Shown here piece after piece: positions 44,556-53,380 of a DNA stretch of 64,000 bases (the stretch's first letter is position 1; the number at the start of each line of letters is the position of its first letter). This DNA comes from Thermoproteaceae archaeon. GTDB taxonomy: Archaea; Thermoproteota; Thermoprotei; Thermoproteales; Thermoproteaceae. The translations under genes and the position numbers were made by a program. The stretch lies in the NCBI GenBank assembly GCA_015521775.1, contig WANN01000040.1, positions 1 through 64,000 of the forward strand, read 5' to 3'. The notes below the pieces were generated by a model, which did not search any database, was not told the origin of the DNA, and saw only the letters and a list, made by a program, of their open reading frames with translations.

Positions 44556-45468
44556 GTAGTAGGGACTCTGCAAGCGATTTAAACACTGCGCTTCTTGGGG
44601 GCTCCCTACTGTTTATGACGACCCAGGCGTTTATGAGTGCCCGGTACTCGAACTTTCCGAGCAGTTCCTCCATGCCCAGCTTGCCTAGCATAGGGAAGCC
44701 TGTCTTCCTGAGGAATCGTTCGAGGAGCTCCATGTCGCTGTCTGTGGCCTCCTTCTTGCCGAACCTTATTGGGCGCCCCGTCACATGCCTCTCGCCGCCG
44801 CCCGGCAGCAGCACCTTGCCGTACGCGGCCTTGAGGCGCCACGTGGCGCTGTCGGTGCTGTCCACGCCAAGCGCTTCCAGGATGCCCGTCACAGTGGGAC
44901 TGCCCATTCCCAGCAGGTGAAGCCTTCCCGGAAACCTCTCCCTGATCTCCGCTATGAGGCGTAGCGCGTACCTCCTGCCGTCCTTTACTCCCCTGCCGGT
45001 CAAAACGTAGGGTACTGCCCCACCTATCGCTAGGTCCTCTGAGTCCTCGTATTCCTCGAGGTACCGCATCACGAGTTCCCGTTCCCTGTAAACGTGGAGC
45101 ACCGGGACCACCCTATTCCCGAGGGCCTTCCTCAGCGATCTGTAGTTCCTCAGCGATGCCCTGAACTTCCTCTCGGCCAACTCGCGTGGGTCGTTCGGCG
45201 AGGGAGGCACGTCAAACGACATGAGGCGGGAGGCGTCCCACAGCCTTCTATAGATCTTCTTGACGTCGTCGAGGCCCAGGCCGATCCCCCTCTTCAGCAC
45301 CTGGTAGCCCCCCGAATCCACCCAGAGCTCCCCGTCAAACATCAGCGTCTCCCTGTGCCGGGACCCCGAACGCATTACGTCCACTACGTTGACCATGACC
45401 GTGTCGACGTGGAAGTAAAGCCACGGTCTGGGGACCCCTCTGACAGGACTCACTAGGATTACTTTCAC
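44503..45468 (-). CDS. TGT-superfamily (tRNA-guanine transglycosylase/DpdA-like) protein
   Basis: The 321-residue protein has WVDSGGYQVLKRG, the base-binding aspartate motif of transglycosylases (Asp51), LMSFDVPPSP, and GVDSTDSATWR near residues 201-211, which matches the region of the covalent nucleophile aspartate. It lacks the C-terminal PUA and extra domains of archaeosine TGT (usually over 500 residues), so it is closer in size and layout to DpdA-type proteins that exchange guanine for 7-deazaguanine in DNA, or to short uncharacterised archaeal TGT paralogues. CTTAAAG at 45489-45495 lies 24 bases before the ATG, giving it a promoter separate from the HerA-type gene upstream. Confidence 0.78.
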   Translation of the reverse strand: MKVILVSPVRGVPRPWLYFHVDTVMVNVVDVMRSGSRHRETLMFDGELWVDSGGYQVLKRGIGLGLDDVKKIYRRLWDASRLMSFDVPPSPNDPRELAERKFRASLRNYRSLRKALGNRVVPVLHVYRERELVMRYLEEYEDSEDLAIGGAVPYVLTGRGVKDGRRYALRLIAEIRERFPGRLHLLGMGSPTVTGILEALGVDSTDSATWRLKAAYGKVLLPGGGERHVTGRPIRFGKKEATDSDMELLERFLRKTGFPMLGKLGMEELLGKFEYRALINAWVVINSREPPRSAVFKSLAESLLHEVHGRGAGLLRSRHVH

Positions 45469-45527
45469 AGCGTGTGGTCATGGTCAGGCTTAAAGTATTG
45501 TGGTGTCCTAACGTTGGAGGATTACTT

Positions 45528-47114
45528 TCAGTCCCCTCTCCTGGGCACAATTACTGGGGCCGCGCCGCCATGTTGGGTGTGCCTGTCGCCGACCCTCACC
45601 ACCATGGGCATGCCTACTGCCACGCCGGTAACAAGGGCCTCTTCCTCGCTGAGACCTCTCAGCTCGTCCAGCTCCTCAGCCCCAACGTGCTCGGCCACGG
45701 ACTCGACGTACTTGAGGTCACGCGGGTTTATCATGCGTTTAAATATCTGGGTCATGCACTGGCTCAACGCGTCTGGGTGGACCTTGGATGGCCTCTGGCT
45801 TATCATGCAGAGCCCCACGCCGAACTTCCTGCCCTCCCTGGCTATCCTAAGTATGGGCTGTAACGATATTGATCCCCCCTCTGACGGGGCGAATATGTGC
45901 GCCTCTTCGACTATCACGAGCAGCGGGCCTATCTCCCGCCTAGACGCGAGGAGGAAAACCTCGTCGAGCAGTATGGAGACCACGAGCCTTTGGTCCACCA
46001 GGTCCAGGCCGCTTAGATCCATGACGTGTATGCCGGGCCTCCCCGCTATGGCCCTTGCCCTCAGCAGCCTTATCGGCTCGCCGTTGTAGGAGTCGCCGTA
46101 CCTCGAGATGAACACGGGGCGCGTGGAGAAGAAGGCCGCAAGCCTGTTCCTGAGCCCGTGTAGTGCCGCCTCGCCTGCGTAGCCCATGGGAGCCACATGT
46201 TTGCCCCTTTCCAGCACCTCCTCTATTAGTTCGTCCAGCGATGTCAGGGGCGCGTCCTCGAGGGGGCCCCTCAACGTGGGCCAGCCCTCCTCTAGGATCC
46301 TCCTCTGCGCATCCGTCATGCCGTAGAGCGCGGAGAGCAGTCTCTCCACCGTCCTTAAGCCGAGCGAGCGGGGATTGACGCCGACCCTGGTATAACGCCT
46401 ACTTGCGCCGTACCTACGGGCAAAGGAGCTGTCCATGGCGCTCGTATCGACCTTGCCCAGCACATATGTGTGGACGTTGGCCGATATTTCCTCTCCTTCG
46501 GGGTCCCGGGGAACCTGCATCGACGAGTATTCCCCATGCGGGTCGATGATTATTATGGGGATGCCCGAAACTAGGAAGAGCTCCTCGGCGAGGAGCCCCG
46601 CCAGCCACGACTTCCCGCCCCCAGTAGCGGCCAGTATGGCGCAGTGCTGTGTGACAAGCCTATTGGCGTCCAGCATGGCCGGTATATTGGGGTAGCCCCT
46701 CACGTGGCCAACGGACACGTGAGGCCCTGCGCCCCTTGGGGCCAGCAGTCTGGCCACTTCGGCCTCCGGCAGGGGGTGGACCAGGGCGAAGTGCCTTGGG
46801 GGTCTCGTCACCGGCCTCAACGTGGCGCCCTCCGACCTGCCGAGGATCAAGGCCCTAGCAGTGGTGTACTGGGCCAGCTCCGAGAACGCGAAGCCCCCCT
46901 CGAGCAACTCCCTCATCACGGTGTAGTCGTCGAGCTGGCTTATCAGTCGCTCATCCTTTATGAGGTTATGCCTGTTTATTGCGGAGACCCTTGCAACCAC
47001 GTCGTCCACGCGCACGAAGTCGCCTACGGATATCCTGTCCTCGTACTCCACGAAGACGCGGAACGTGAGCGACCGCCTGCTCGGGAACCCCACCACCACA
47101 CCTATAGGCTCCAC
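45528..47114 (-). CDS. herA: HerA-type hexameric ATPase/DNA translocase
   Basis: A 528-residue protein: N-terminal HAS barrel (residues 1-100, GVVVGFPSRRSLTFRV..GDFVRVDDVVARV), then FtsK/HerA RecA-like core with Walker A ATGGGKS at 163-169, IIIIDPHGEYSSM, and Walker B LLVIVEEAHIFAP near 395, followed by ISQRPSKVHPDAL sensor. HerA works with the NurA nuclease in end resection in archaea. NurA, Mre11 and Rad50, often adjacent, are not in the window; here the neighbour is the TGT-like protein. The symbol is by family, and this could be a paralogue with another job. Confidence 0.88.
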   Translation of the reverse strand: MEPIGVVVGFPSRRSLTFRVFVEYEDRISVGDFVRVDDVVARVSAINRHNLIKDERLISQLDDYTVMRELLEGGFAFSELAQYTTARALILGRSEGATLRPVTRPPRHFALVHPLPEAEVARLLAPRGAGPHVSVGHVRGYPNIPAMLDANRLVTQHCAILAATGGGKSWLAGLLAEELFLVSGIPIIIIDPHGEYSSMQVPRDPEGEEISANVHTYVLGKVDTSAMDSSFARRYGASRRYTRVGVNPRSLGLRTVERLLSALYGMTDAQRRILEEGWPTLRGPLEDAPLTSLDELIEEVLERGKHVAPMGYAGEAALHGLRNRLAAFFSTRPVFISRYGDSYNGEPIRLLRARAIAGRPGIHVMDLSGLDLVDQRLVVSILLDEVFLLASRREIGPLLVIVEEAHIFAPSEGGSISLQPILRIAREGRKFGVGLCMISQRPSKVHPDALSQCMTQIFKRMINPRDLKYVESVAEHVGAEELDELRGLSEEEALVTGVAVGMPMVVRVGDRHTQHGGAAPVIVPRRGD

Positions 47115-47150
47115 GCCGAAGTGTGGAAACGCCCGAAAAAAGCGTTGTGT

Positions 47151-48116
47151 TTACTTTATTGCCTGTCGTCGGAGGAGCTCCGCGGCCTCCCTCACCACGC
47201 GTAGCTTTTCCAGGGCCACCCAATAGGCCTCCTCTGGGTCGCCCCTCTCTGCCCTCAGCGCTGCGAAGCCGCAGTCTGGCTTCACAGCAAACACGGCGTC
47301 CATGCCCGCGCGCTCGGCGACCCTCAGCGCCGTGTCGGCTGCCTCGCGTGGCGACTCCACGCGTGCCCTCCTGCTGGACACAACCCCAACGGCGAAACGC
47401 TTGCCCTCGACACGCGCCACGTACTGCACGTTTTCCGGGTTGTCCGCGAACTCGTGGTCGAGGATCTCCACGTCGAGACGCGAGAGCAGCCCGAACAGAT
47501 ATGGGTTTAGCCTCCCACATACATGTATGCCCCTCATAGCGTTGAGCCCGGACAGAACGCCGTTCAACACGTCCACTATTTGGTTGTGATCGTAGCCGAA
47601 CAACACGCGTCTCCCAACGATCACGCCCAGCACGGGCTCGTCGATGTTTATGTAATCGGCGCCCAGATCTATGAAGAGCCTTGCCACGTCGCGCGTGTAT
47701 CTGGCCAGGCCCCGCACTACGTCGGGGAGGACTAACGCAGAGTTGCGTAGGTCGACGTTGGAGGGGGACAGATATATGTGGCTGGCCAACGTGAAGGGGC
47801 CCGTGACGCATGCCCTTATCCCCCGTACCGCCGAACGGTCCAGACACCTCAGCATTACCTCCATCGGCTCGCCTATGGCAGGATCGACCCGGCCAACGCC
47901 TATGTGCCTACTCGTCAACACGTATCTGCCGTCCACGTATTCTATCCCTTCCCCAAGTAGAGGCGTAAGGAACATGTCTATGAAGCTCCTCAGCTGGGGA
48001 TAGTTTGGGTAGTCTATGCCCAGCCTCAGCACGTCCTTGGCCACCCTGCACAGGTTCTCCGCACTGTGAGGCAACGGGAACGAGCCTACGTACGTGGTGA
48101 ATGGTGCGCCCCCCAT
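47151..48116 (-). CDS. MetE-like cobalamin-independent methionine synthase, catalytic domain
   Basis: A 321-residue single domain corresponding to the C-terminal half of MetE. TTYVGSFPLP at the N-terminus, RACVTGPFTLA, INIDEPVLGVIV, the zinc ligands His and Cys in GIHVCGRL, and the Cys in KPDCGFAALR follow the MetE core. Archaeal core enzymes lack the folate-binding N-terminal half and accept methyl groups from corrinoid proteins or other donors. The ATG at 48116 is chosen over 48164 because a minus-strand TATA box at about 48138-48146 lies 26 bases before it and the protein then starts at the conserved region. Confidence 0.87.
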   Translation of the reverse strand: MGGAPFTTYVGSFPLPHSAENLCRVAKDVLRLGIDYPNYPQLRSFIDMFLTPLLGEGIEYVDGRYVLTSRHIGVGRVDPAIGEPMEVMLRCLDRSAVRGIRACVTGPFTLASHIYLSPSNVDLRNSALVLPDVVRGLARYTRDVARLFIDLGADYINIDEPVLGVIVGRRVLFGYDHNQIVDVLNGVLSGLNAMRGIHVCGRLNPYLFGLLSRLDVEILDHEFADNPENVQYVARVEGKRFAVGVVSSRRARVESPREAADTALRVAERAGMDAVFAVKPDCGFAALRAERGDPEEAYWVALEKLRVVREAAELLRRQAIK

Positions 48117-48193
48117 TTCTACTTGGTCCTCACACGCCAATAAAGATCTCTCCCGGGAAGACAACCTTTTTTAATGCATGCGGAACGTTGACC

Positions 48194-48835
48194 GTGTCTA
48201 AGGCTCGTTCACGCCAGAAGAAAAGGAAGGGCAGTAGGCGCCTCTTCATAGTGGCCATATTGGCGGTGGTGTTTGCTGAGACGGGGTACATACTGGCCGT
48301 AACAAACATAAATTTGGCGCCGACGCCTGAGCCCACTTCGCTGCCCATAACTGTCAGCAATGTGACTGGGGCGGACCTCCTCGGGCTCACAGTTATGTAC
48401 GGCAAAGTTGGTGACGAGTGGCGTGTCCTCGGCCAACCGCGGATCGTCGACGATTACGTGGTCGTGGTGGCCAACGACGCGGCTTGTCCCCCCTCACAGC
48501 CCGAACTATGTTTCAGGGCGTTAGAGGACCTCTACAACGCTACTGTCGGACATTACAGGTACTTCCTGTACTGGACGAGCGCGGTCGACGGGAGGGCGTT
48601 GAGGGGTGCCAGGGATATAGGCGTGCTCTTGTCGGACCTCAACGTGACCCTGCTACTGCCCAGGGAGGACAGTTTCGAGGATCTGTCCACGTCCATTGGG
48701 CTCCTCCTCGCGTCCCAGGGCCTGGACGCGAGCAGTGCCGTGCTGCCCATAGTGATAGTGTTCGAGGATGGGAAAGCCGTTTTCGCAGGTTACGGAACAG
48801 CGTCGCTTAGGAACGCGAAAAAGGTTGTGGCCTAG
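48194..48835 (+). CDS. Membrane-anchored hypothetical protein
   Basis: 213 residues from GTG 48194: a basic N-terminus (KARSRQKKRKGSRR), one hydrophobic helix (LFIVAILAVVFAETGYILAV) and an outer domain that looks like a thioredoxin-type alpha/beta fold but without a CXXC (it has CPPSQPELC). The GTG is 24 bases after the TTTTTTAAT box. It is divergent from the MetE-like gene and converges with iolB (4-base overlap). No function assigned. Confidence 0.66.
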   Translation: MSKARSRQKKRKGSRRLFIVAILAVVFAETGYILAVTNINLAPTPEPTSLPITVSNVTGADLLGLTVMYGKVGDEWRVLGQPRIVDDYVVVVANDAACPPSQPELCFRALEDLYNATVGHYRYFLYWTSAVDGRALRGARDIGVLLSDLNVTLLLPREDSFEDLSTSIGLLLASQGLDASSAVLPIVIVFEDGKAVFAGYGTASLRNAKKVVA

Positions 48836-49569
48836 GAGTCCCTGGGCTTCAGGTGCGACTGGCCTAGCTGCACGTCCCTGAAGGCCGGGTGTATCTCCAC
48901 CGACAAGTCCCTCTTGCCTGGCGGGGCTGCGATGACCCACGCGTACTTGATGCCGCTGAGGGACGTGCCCACGTTGGGATGGTACCCCCTCGGTATGAGT
49001 ACCACGTCGTAGTCGTGCACAACGTAGGCCCTCTCATCGTTGTCGTCCATGACCATCTGCACAGCGAAGCCCGGATCCACGTCGAAGAATATGTACGCCT
49101 CGGGCTTTTCGTCGTGTCTGTGAGGGGGATAGCTCGTCCACTCGCCGGGCCTCCCCTCAACGAAGCCGGCAATGAATCTGTCCGCTGGGTCCTCCTCGCC
49201 TATGGACACAACGACGGTCCTCCTATAGGTCTCCATCCCTATCGGGAATCTGCGCGCATCCGCATACCTCTTTACGTACATGGGGTGTACCTTGTCGGCA
49301 GGTGCAGAGGCCGCAAAGAGCACCGTCCCGTCCTCTACCAGCAGCCGTGCGTCAAAGTCCCGTGGCACATACGCCATGTCCATGGTATTTACCCACACAT
49401 CGCCGATCTTGGCGCGCCCTTTAAGCGGGAAGACGAGCCTCTCCTTGCCCTTGGGGTCGGGCAACGCCACTTCCCCGCCCCCCATGGCCTTGTAGTTGTA
49501 GAGCGAAAAGCCGTAATAGTCGAATACCAGTAGCCAACGGTTGTACTCCTTTCTGTCCCTGAACAGCAT
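48832..49569 (-). CDS. iolB: 5-deoxy-glucuronate isomerase IolB
   Basis: IolB converts 5-deoxy-D-glucuronate to 2-deoxy-5-keto-gluconate in myo-inositol breakdown. The 245-residue double cupin has WTSYPPHRHDEKPEAYIFF near residues 140-158, the metal-binding His-x-His-Asp..Glu segment typical of IolB, and VLIPRGYHPNVG later with another His. The N-terminal cupin keeps the same hydrophobic pattern. ATAAAA at 49591-49596 is 24 bases before the ATG at 49569, so it may have its own promoter. A start at 49578 adds three residues. Related KduI is unlikely given iolC and iolD next door. Confidence 0.88.
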   Translation of the reverse strand: MLFRDRKEYNRWLLVFDYYGFSLYNYKAMGGGEVALPDPKGKERLVFPLKGRAKIGDVWVNTMDMAYVPRDFDARLLVEDGTVLFAASAPADKVHPMYVKRYADARRFPIGMETYRRTVVVSIGEEDPADRFIAGFVEGRPGEWTSYPPHRHDEKPEAYIFFDVDPGFAVQMVMDDNDERAYVVHDYDVVLIPRGYHPNVGTSLSGIKYAWVIAAPPGKRDLSVEIHPAFRDVQLGQSHLKPRDS

Positions 49570-49628
49570 AAATTGCATTGGCCCGGGCCAATAAAACTGT
49601 TCCGTCTATGCGCCCCGTTAAGGGAGCC

Positions 49629-50579
49629 TCAGAACCCGCCGTGCTGCTCAATGAAGGCGATCACCTCGTCGTACCGCGGCATACCGTCGGAACAGGAGTG
49701 CCGCGTAACTACTATTGACCCCACGGCGTTGCCGAGCCTAGCCGCCTTGTAATAGTCCCACCCCCTGAGGACGCCGTACATGAAGCCGGCGATGAAGCCG
49801 TCCCCAGCGCCCAGCGACTTAAGCATCTCCACCTTGAAGGGGGGCGCATGCACCTCCTCCCCCCTGTGATACACTGTGGAGCCCCTCGCGCCCCTGGTCA
49901 CTACGAGCACCTTCTCGTCCCTGCCCGGAATGGACTTGAGTGCGTCGTCCACATCGTCCCTGCCTGTGGCCGCCATGTACTCGGCCTCATTGCCTATGAT
50001 TATGTCCGCCATGTCCACGGCCTCCATGTAGTACCTTACCCTCTCCTCCTTGGGGGCACTCCACAGGGTGGGCCTCCAGTCCAGGTTCAAGACCGTTAGT
50101 GCGCCCCTCCTCCCGGCCACCTCCAACGCGTGTAGGTTGGCGCTGCGGGACGGCTCGGCGGAGAGGCCAGTCCCAGTAATAACGACGCTCCGCGTTTGCG
50201 AGGCGGCCACCTCAACGTCCCCCCTAGTCACGTACAGGTCCGCGGCGTTTTCCCTGTAGAAGATGAATCTTGATTCCTTTCCGGGAAAAATCTCGGCGAA
50301 GACTATCCCAGTCTTGTGCACGGGGTCCCTCACCACGTGTCGCACGTCGACCCCCTCCCTTTCCAGAAACGCTATTATGAAGTCGCCCAGGTCGTCCGCG
50401 CTGACCCTGGTCACAAGGGCCGCCCTGAGCCCGAGACGCGCCGCGCCCACCACTATGTTGGCCGCGCTTCCCCCAACGTACTTGGCGAACTTGGTCACGT
50501 CGCGCAGGGGAACGTTGAGGTCCAGCGAGTACAGATCTATACCGGCCCTCCCTATGGCGACGATGTCGTAGCTAGACAT
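49629..50579 (-). CDS. iolC: 5-dehydro-2-deoxygluconokinase IolC (PfkB family)
   Basis: The 316-residue ribokinase-type kinase phosphorylates 2-deoxy-5-keto-gluconate. AIGRAGIDLYSLD at the N-terminus, VGGSAANIVVGAARLG (PfkB signature 1) and SLGAGDGFIAGFMYG (signature 2 with catalytic Asp) are visible; GKESRFIFYRENAADL is characteristic of IolC, not ribokinase. ATG 50579 is used rather than the in-frame upstream start at 50606, as it gives the family N-terminus MSSYDIVAIG. It overlaps the end of iolD by 8 bases. Confidence 0.9.
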   Translation of the reverse strand: MSSYDIVAIGRAGIDLYSLDLNVPLRDVTKFAKYVGGSAANIVVGAARLGLRAALVTRVSADDLGDFIIAFLEREGVDVRHVVRDPVHKTGIVFAEIFPGKESRFIFYRENAADLYVTRGDVEVAASQTRSVVITGTGLSAEPSRSANLHALEVAGRRGALTVLNLDWRPTLWSAPKEERVRYYMEAVDMADIIIGNEAEYMAATGRDDVDDALKSIPGRDEKVLVVTRGARGSTVYHRGEEVHAPPFKVEMLKSLGAGDGFIAGFMYGVLRGWDYYKAARLGNAVGSIVVTRHSCSDGMPRYDEVIAFIEQHGGF

Positions 50580-52329
50580 AGGGCGACGGTATGTCCCAGT
50601 GCCCATAGGCCTTAGTCCCGCTGTGTGGGAACCTCCTCTCGACTACCGCCTCGACTACTGTCGGAACCTCCATTTTCAGGGCCTTGGATAGCGCTTCTTT
50701 GTACTCCTCGGGGGTTTCGGCCCTGAAGTACTCGGCGCCGAAGGACCTGGTCAGCTTCTCGAAGTCGATGACGTATGGTGATCCGTCCCTCCTCCTGAAC
50801 TCCGTCGCTATAATCCTCTCGGCGAACCTCCTTATCTGTAGGTCCCTGATGCTCACCCATCCATAGTTGTTGAGCACCACAACGATTATCGGTATGTCCA
50901 GTTGCACGGCCGTGGACAGCTCCACGTTGTTCATCAGGAAGGACCCGTCCCCCTCGACGGCCACCGCCGTCCTTCCCTTGCCCAGGGCCAGCTTAGCGCC
51001 GATGGCTGCGGGCAACGCGAAGCCCATTGTGGAGAAGCCCCCCGAGCTGATGTACGTGTTGGGGTGGTACGACACCCACAGCTGCGAGAATATCTCCTGG
51101 GGGAGGCCCGCGCTCAGGGCGACCACTGCGTCCCGGGGCAACACGTCGCGGGTAAGCTTGACTATGTTTGGTATCCCCATGGGGGCCGCTTTCCTGACCT
51201 CCTCCATTTCGCTTAGCCACCTCTCCTTAAGCTCCCTCATGCGCCTGTACCAGGGCGAGTTCCTGTAGTCCCTCTTGGCGGCCCTCCTCGCTAACTCCAC
51301 ATATATCACCTCGAGGGCGGCCTTGGCGTCGGCCACAATGCCGACCTCAACAGGGTAGTTCTTCCCGACCTCATGGGGATCTAGGTCCACGTGTATGAGC
51401 TTGGTGGGGGGTATGTTGAAAGTGATGCCGGGGACGTAGGAGCTGGTGGTTTCGTCGCTGAACGTGGTGCCCACGGCAAGTATTACGTCGGCCTCCTTGG
51501 CGAGCTCGTTGGCGACAAGGCTGCCGATGTTGCCAGGGTGGAACACGTATAGCTCGTGGTCCTCGGGGAACCCCCCCTTGGCGTCGCCGCGGAACGTGGC
51601 CGCTACCGGCGCCCCGAGGAACTCCGCGACCTTGACGAGCTCCTCGGTGGCCCCCGACATCACCACACCGCCGCCGATCAATATCAGCGGCCTCTCTGCG
51701 GAAAGCAGCAGGTCCACCGCCCTGCGGACTGCCTCTGGGTCCGGATAGATGCGTCCCATGGGCATGTGCCTATAGGGGTCCGGCACCTCCAGTTCTGCCT
51801 TCTCCACCTGTATGTCCATGGGCAGGTCTATCAGTACTGGGCCGGGCCTGCCCGTGACGGCCTCGCGTAGCGCGCCCGTCAACACCCTGGGCAGCTGCCT
51901 AAGGTCAGTCACCAGCCAAGCCCTCTTTGCGAAGTGTTTCATGGCGTTGACGTAGTCCACCCAGTGGTGTCTCTCTATCTCCTGAAATATGCCCATGCCG
52001 AAGAGGTAGGTCTGTATTTGGCCTGTGATCGCGATGAAGGCAGAGGAGTCCACGAAGGCCGTCGCCATGGCTGTGGCCAGGTTGGTGGCCCCTGGACCGA
52101 CCGACGTGGTGACTACGGCGGGGACGCGCCTATTTGCCCTGAAATATCCGTCGGCCATGTGGCCGCCCCACTGCTCGTGTTTGACCGGTATGAATTCTAC
52201 ATCGGGGTACGCGTCTCTCAGGGCGTCAACAAATGCCGCGTTGCCGTGCCCCGGAATACCGAACACATACCTTATGCCCGCCTTCTTTAGAAAGCCAGAG
52301 ACTATTTGGGCTCCAGTATACTCATTCAT
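50572..52329 (-). CDS. iolD: 3D-(3,5/4)-trihydroxycyclohexane-1,2-dione hydrolase IolD
   Basis: The 585-residue ThDP enzyme opens the inositol ring. FGIPGHGNAAFVDAL (with GHGN characteristic of IolD rather than acetolactate synthase), the catalytic Glu52 in VKHEQWGGHMADGY, VTTSVGPGATNL, and the C-terminal ThDP motif EGDGSFLMNN are visible, and YGHWDIP-type ending is close to bacterial IolD. TTTTTAAATT at 52351-52360 is 26 bases before the ATG, giving a leaderless transcript. Downstream genes iolC and iolB follow directly. Acetolactate synthase is the main alternative but the neighbours and GHGN argue for IolD. Confidence 0.88.
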   Translation of the reverse strand: MNEYTGAQIVSGFLKKAGIRYVFGIPGHGNAAFVDALRDAYPDVEFIPVKHEQWGGHMADGYFRANRRVPAVVTTSVGPGATNLATAMATAFVDSSAFIAITGQIQTYLFGMGIFQEIERHHWVDYVNAMKHFAKRAWLVTDLRQLPRVLTGALREAVTGRPGPVLIDLPMDIQVEKAELEVPDPYRHMPMGRIYPDPEAVRRAVDLLLSAERPLILIGGGVVMSGATEELVKVAEFLGAPVAATFRGDAKGGFPEDHELYVFHPGNIGSLVANELAKEADVILAVGTTFSDETTSSYVPGITFNIPPTKLIHVDLDPHEVGKNYPVEVGIVADAKAALEVIYVELARRAAKRDYRNSPWYRRMRELKERWLSEMEEVRKAAPMGIPNIVKLTRDVLPRDAVVALSAGLPQEIFSQLWVSYHPNTYISSGGFSTMGFALPAAIGAKLALGKGRTAVAVEGDGSFLMNNVELSTAVQLDIPIIVVVLNNYGWVSIRDLQIRRFAERIIATEFRRRDGSPYVIDFEKLTRSFGAEYFRAETPEEYKEALSKALKMEVPTVVEAVVERRFPHSGTKAYGHWDIPSPYV

Positions 52330-52369
52330 AGTAATATGACTAGTCTAAGCTTTTTAAATTTTGCCTAGA

Positions 52370-53380
52370 TTACGAGAATTTTACAATCCTTCCCTCAAGG
52401 GCCGACCTCCTGGCATGTTCGGCGAATTCCCCAGCGATCTTTCCGTCCACCTCGTTGGGCATCGTAGGCTTGTCGTCGACTATGCTCTGGGCGAAGGCCT
52501 TTACCTCTTCTATAAACGCCTCACGCCATCTTTCCAGCCACGGCCTAGGACCCACCTCCACCGTGTTTCCACGGTAGGTCTCGGCGTGGTGTTCGAAGAC
52601 GTCGCTGAGGCGTATCATTGCGTCGGTCCCTAGAACCTCTACGCGCAGGTCATAGCCGTAGCTGGAGCAGCGGCTCGCTTCTATGGTCACTATGGGGCCC
52701 TCCCTGTACTTCATGGTTACAACAACGTTGTCGAAGTCGCCGGCGTGGCGATACTCGTCGAAGTAGAGCGCCGCGGCATTGACATAGAGCAACTCAGGCG
52801 GGTAACCCACAAGCCAGTTCACCGTGTCGAAGTCGTGGATCAGCATGTCGTCGAAGACGGCGCCTGGATAGAGTTTCCCTATGCCGAGGCCGGGCGGGGG
52901 CTTTGGGTCCCTGACTATGATATTAAGCGTCAATGGCCTCCCAAGGGTCCCCCCCTCTAAGCTGTCCTTTATCCTCCTGAGACTCCTATCATACCTCCTC
53001 TGAAAACCCACCTGTAGCTTTATTCCGCTCCTCCTCACGACACTGACTATCTCCTCGTCCTCCCTCACATCCGTCCCCATGGGCTTCTCCACGAACACGT
53101 CGATTCCGTGTTCCGCCGCAAGGCGTATCTGTTCCAGGTGCGCCGTGGTGACAGTGGCAATTATCATCCCATCAACCTCGCCCTTGTGGGCGTTGAGGGC
53201 CCGCTCAGCATCGGTGTAGTAAGGCACGTGTAGCTCCTCGCTCACAGCCCTTGCCCTATTGGGATCGACGTCCACGACCGCCACAAGCCTTGCCCGGTCC
53301 ACATGGCGCTTAATGTTACGGGCATGCATGGTGCCCATACGCCCCATCCCCAAAACTATAAGGCCGGCCTTACGCGACAT
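52370..53380 (-). CDS. iolG: Inositol 2-dehydrogenase-like protein IolG (Gfo/Idh/MocA family)
   Basis: The 336-residue NAD-dependent dehydrogenase oxidises myo-inositol to 2-keto-myo-inositol. LGMGRMGTMHARNI at the N-terminus is the Rossmann loop, VFVEKPMGTD near residues 91-102 contains the catalytic Lys, GFQRRYD follows, and DMLIHDFDTVNWLVG near 175-190 has the Asp-x-x-x-His motif of inositol dehydrogenases. Family members also act on other polyols, so inositol is inferred from the iolD-iolC-iolB neighbours. A TTTTTATC box at 53403-53410 (minus strand) is about 26 bases before the ATG. Confidence 0.86.
   Translation of the reverse strand: MSRKAGLIVLGMGRMGTMHARNIKRHVDRARLVAVVDVDPNRARAVSEELHVPYYTDAERALNAHKGEVDGMIIATVTTAHLEQIRLAAEHGIDVFVEKPMGTDVREDEEIVSVVRRSGIKLQVGFQRRYDRSLRRIKDSLEGGTLGRPLTLNIIVRDPKPPPGLGIGKLYPGAVFDDMLIHDFDTVNWLVGYPPELLYVNAAALYFDEYRHAGDFDNVVVTMKYREGPIVTIEASRCSSYGYDLRVEVLGTDAMIRLSDVFEHHAETYRGNTVEVGPRPWLERWREAFIEEVKAFAQSIVDDKPTMPNEVDGKIAGEFAEHARRSALEGRIVKFS

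Noticed and set aside
50572-52329. Alternative call of iolD as a second acetolactate synthase
   Set aside because: GHGN loop, neighbours iolC and iolB, and absence of a small subunit gene argue for IolD, though phylogeny would be decisive.
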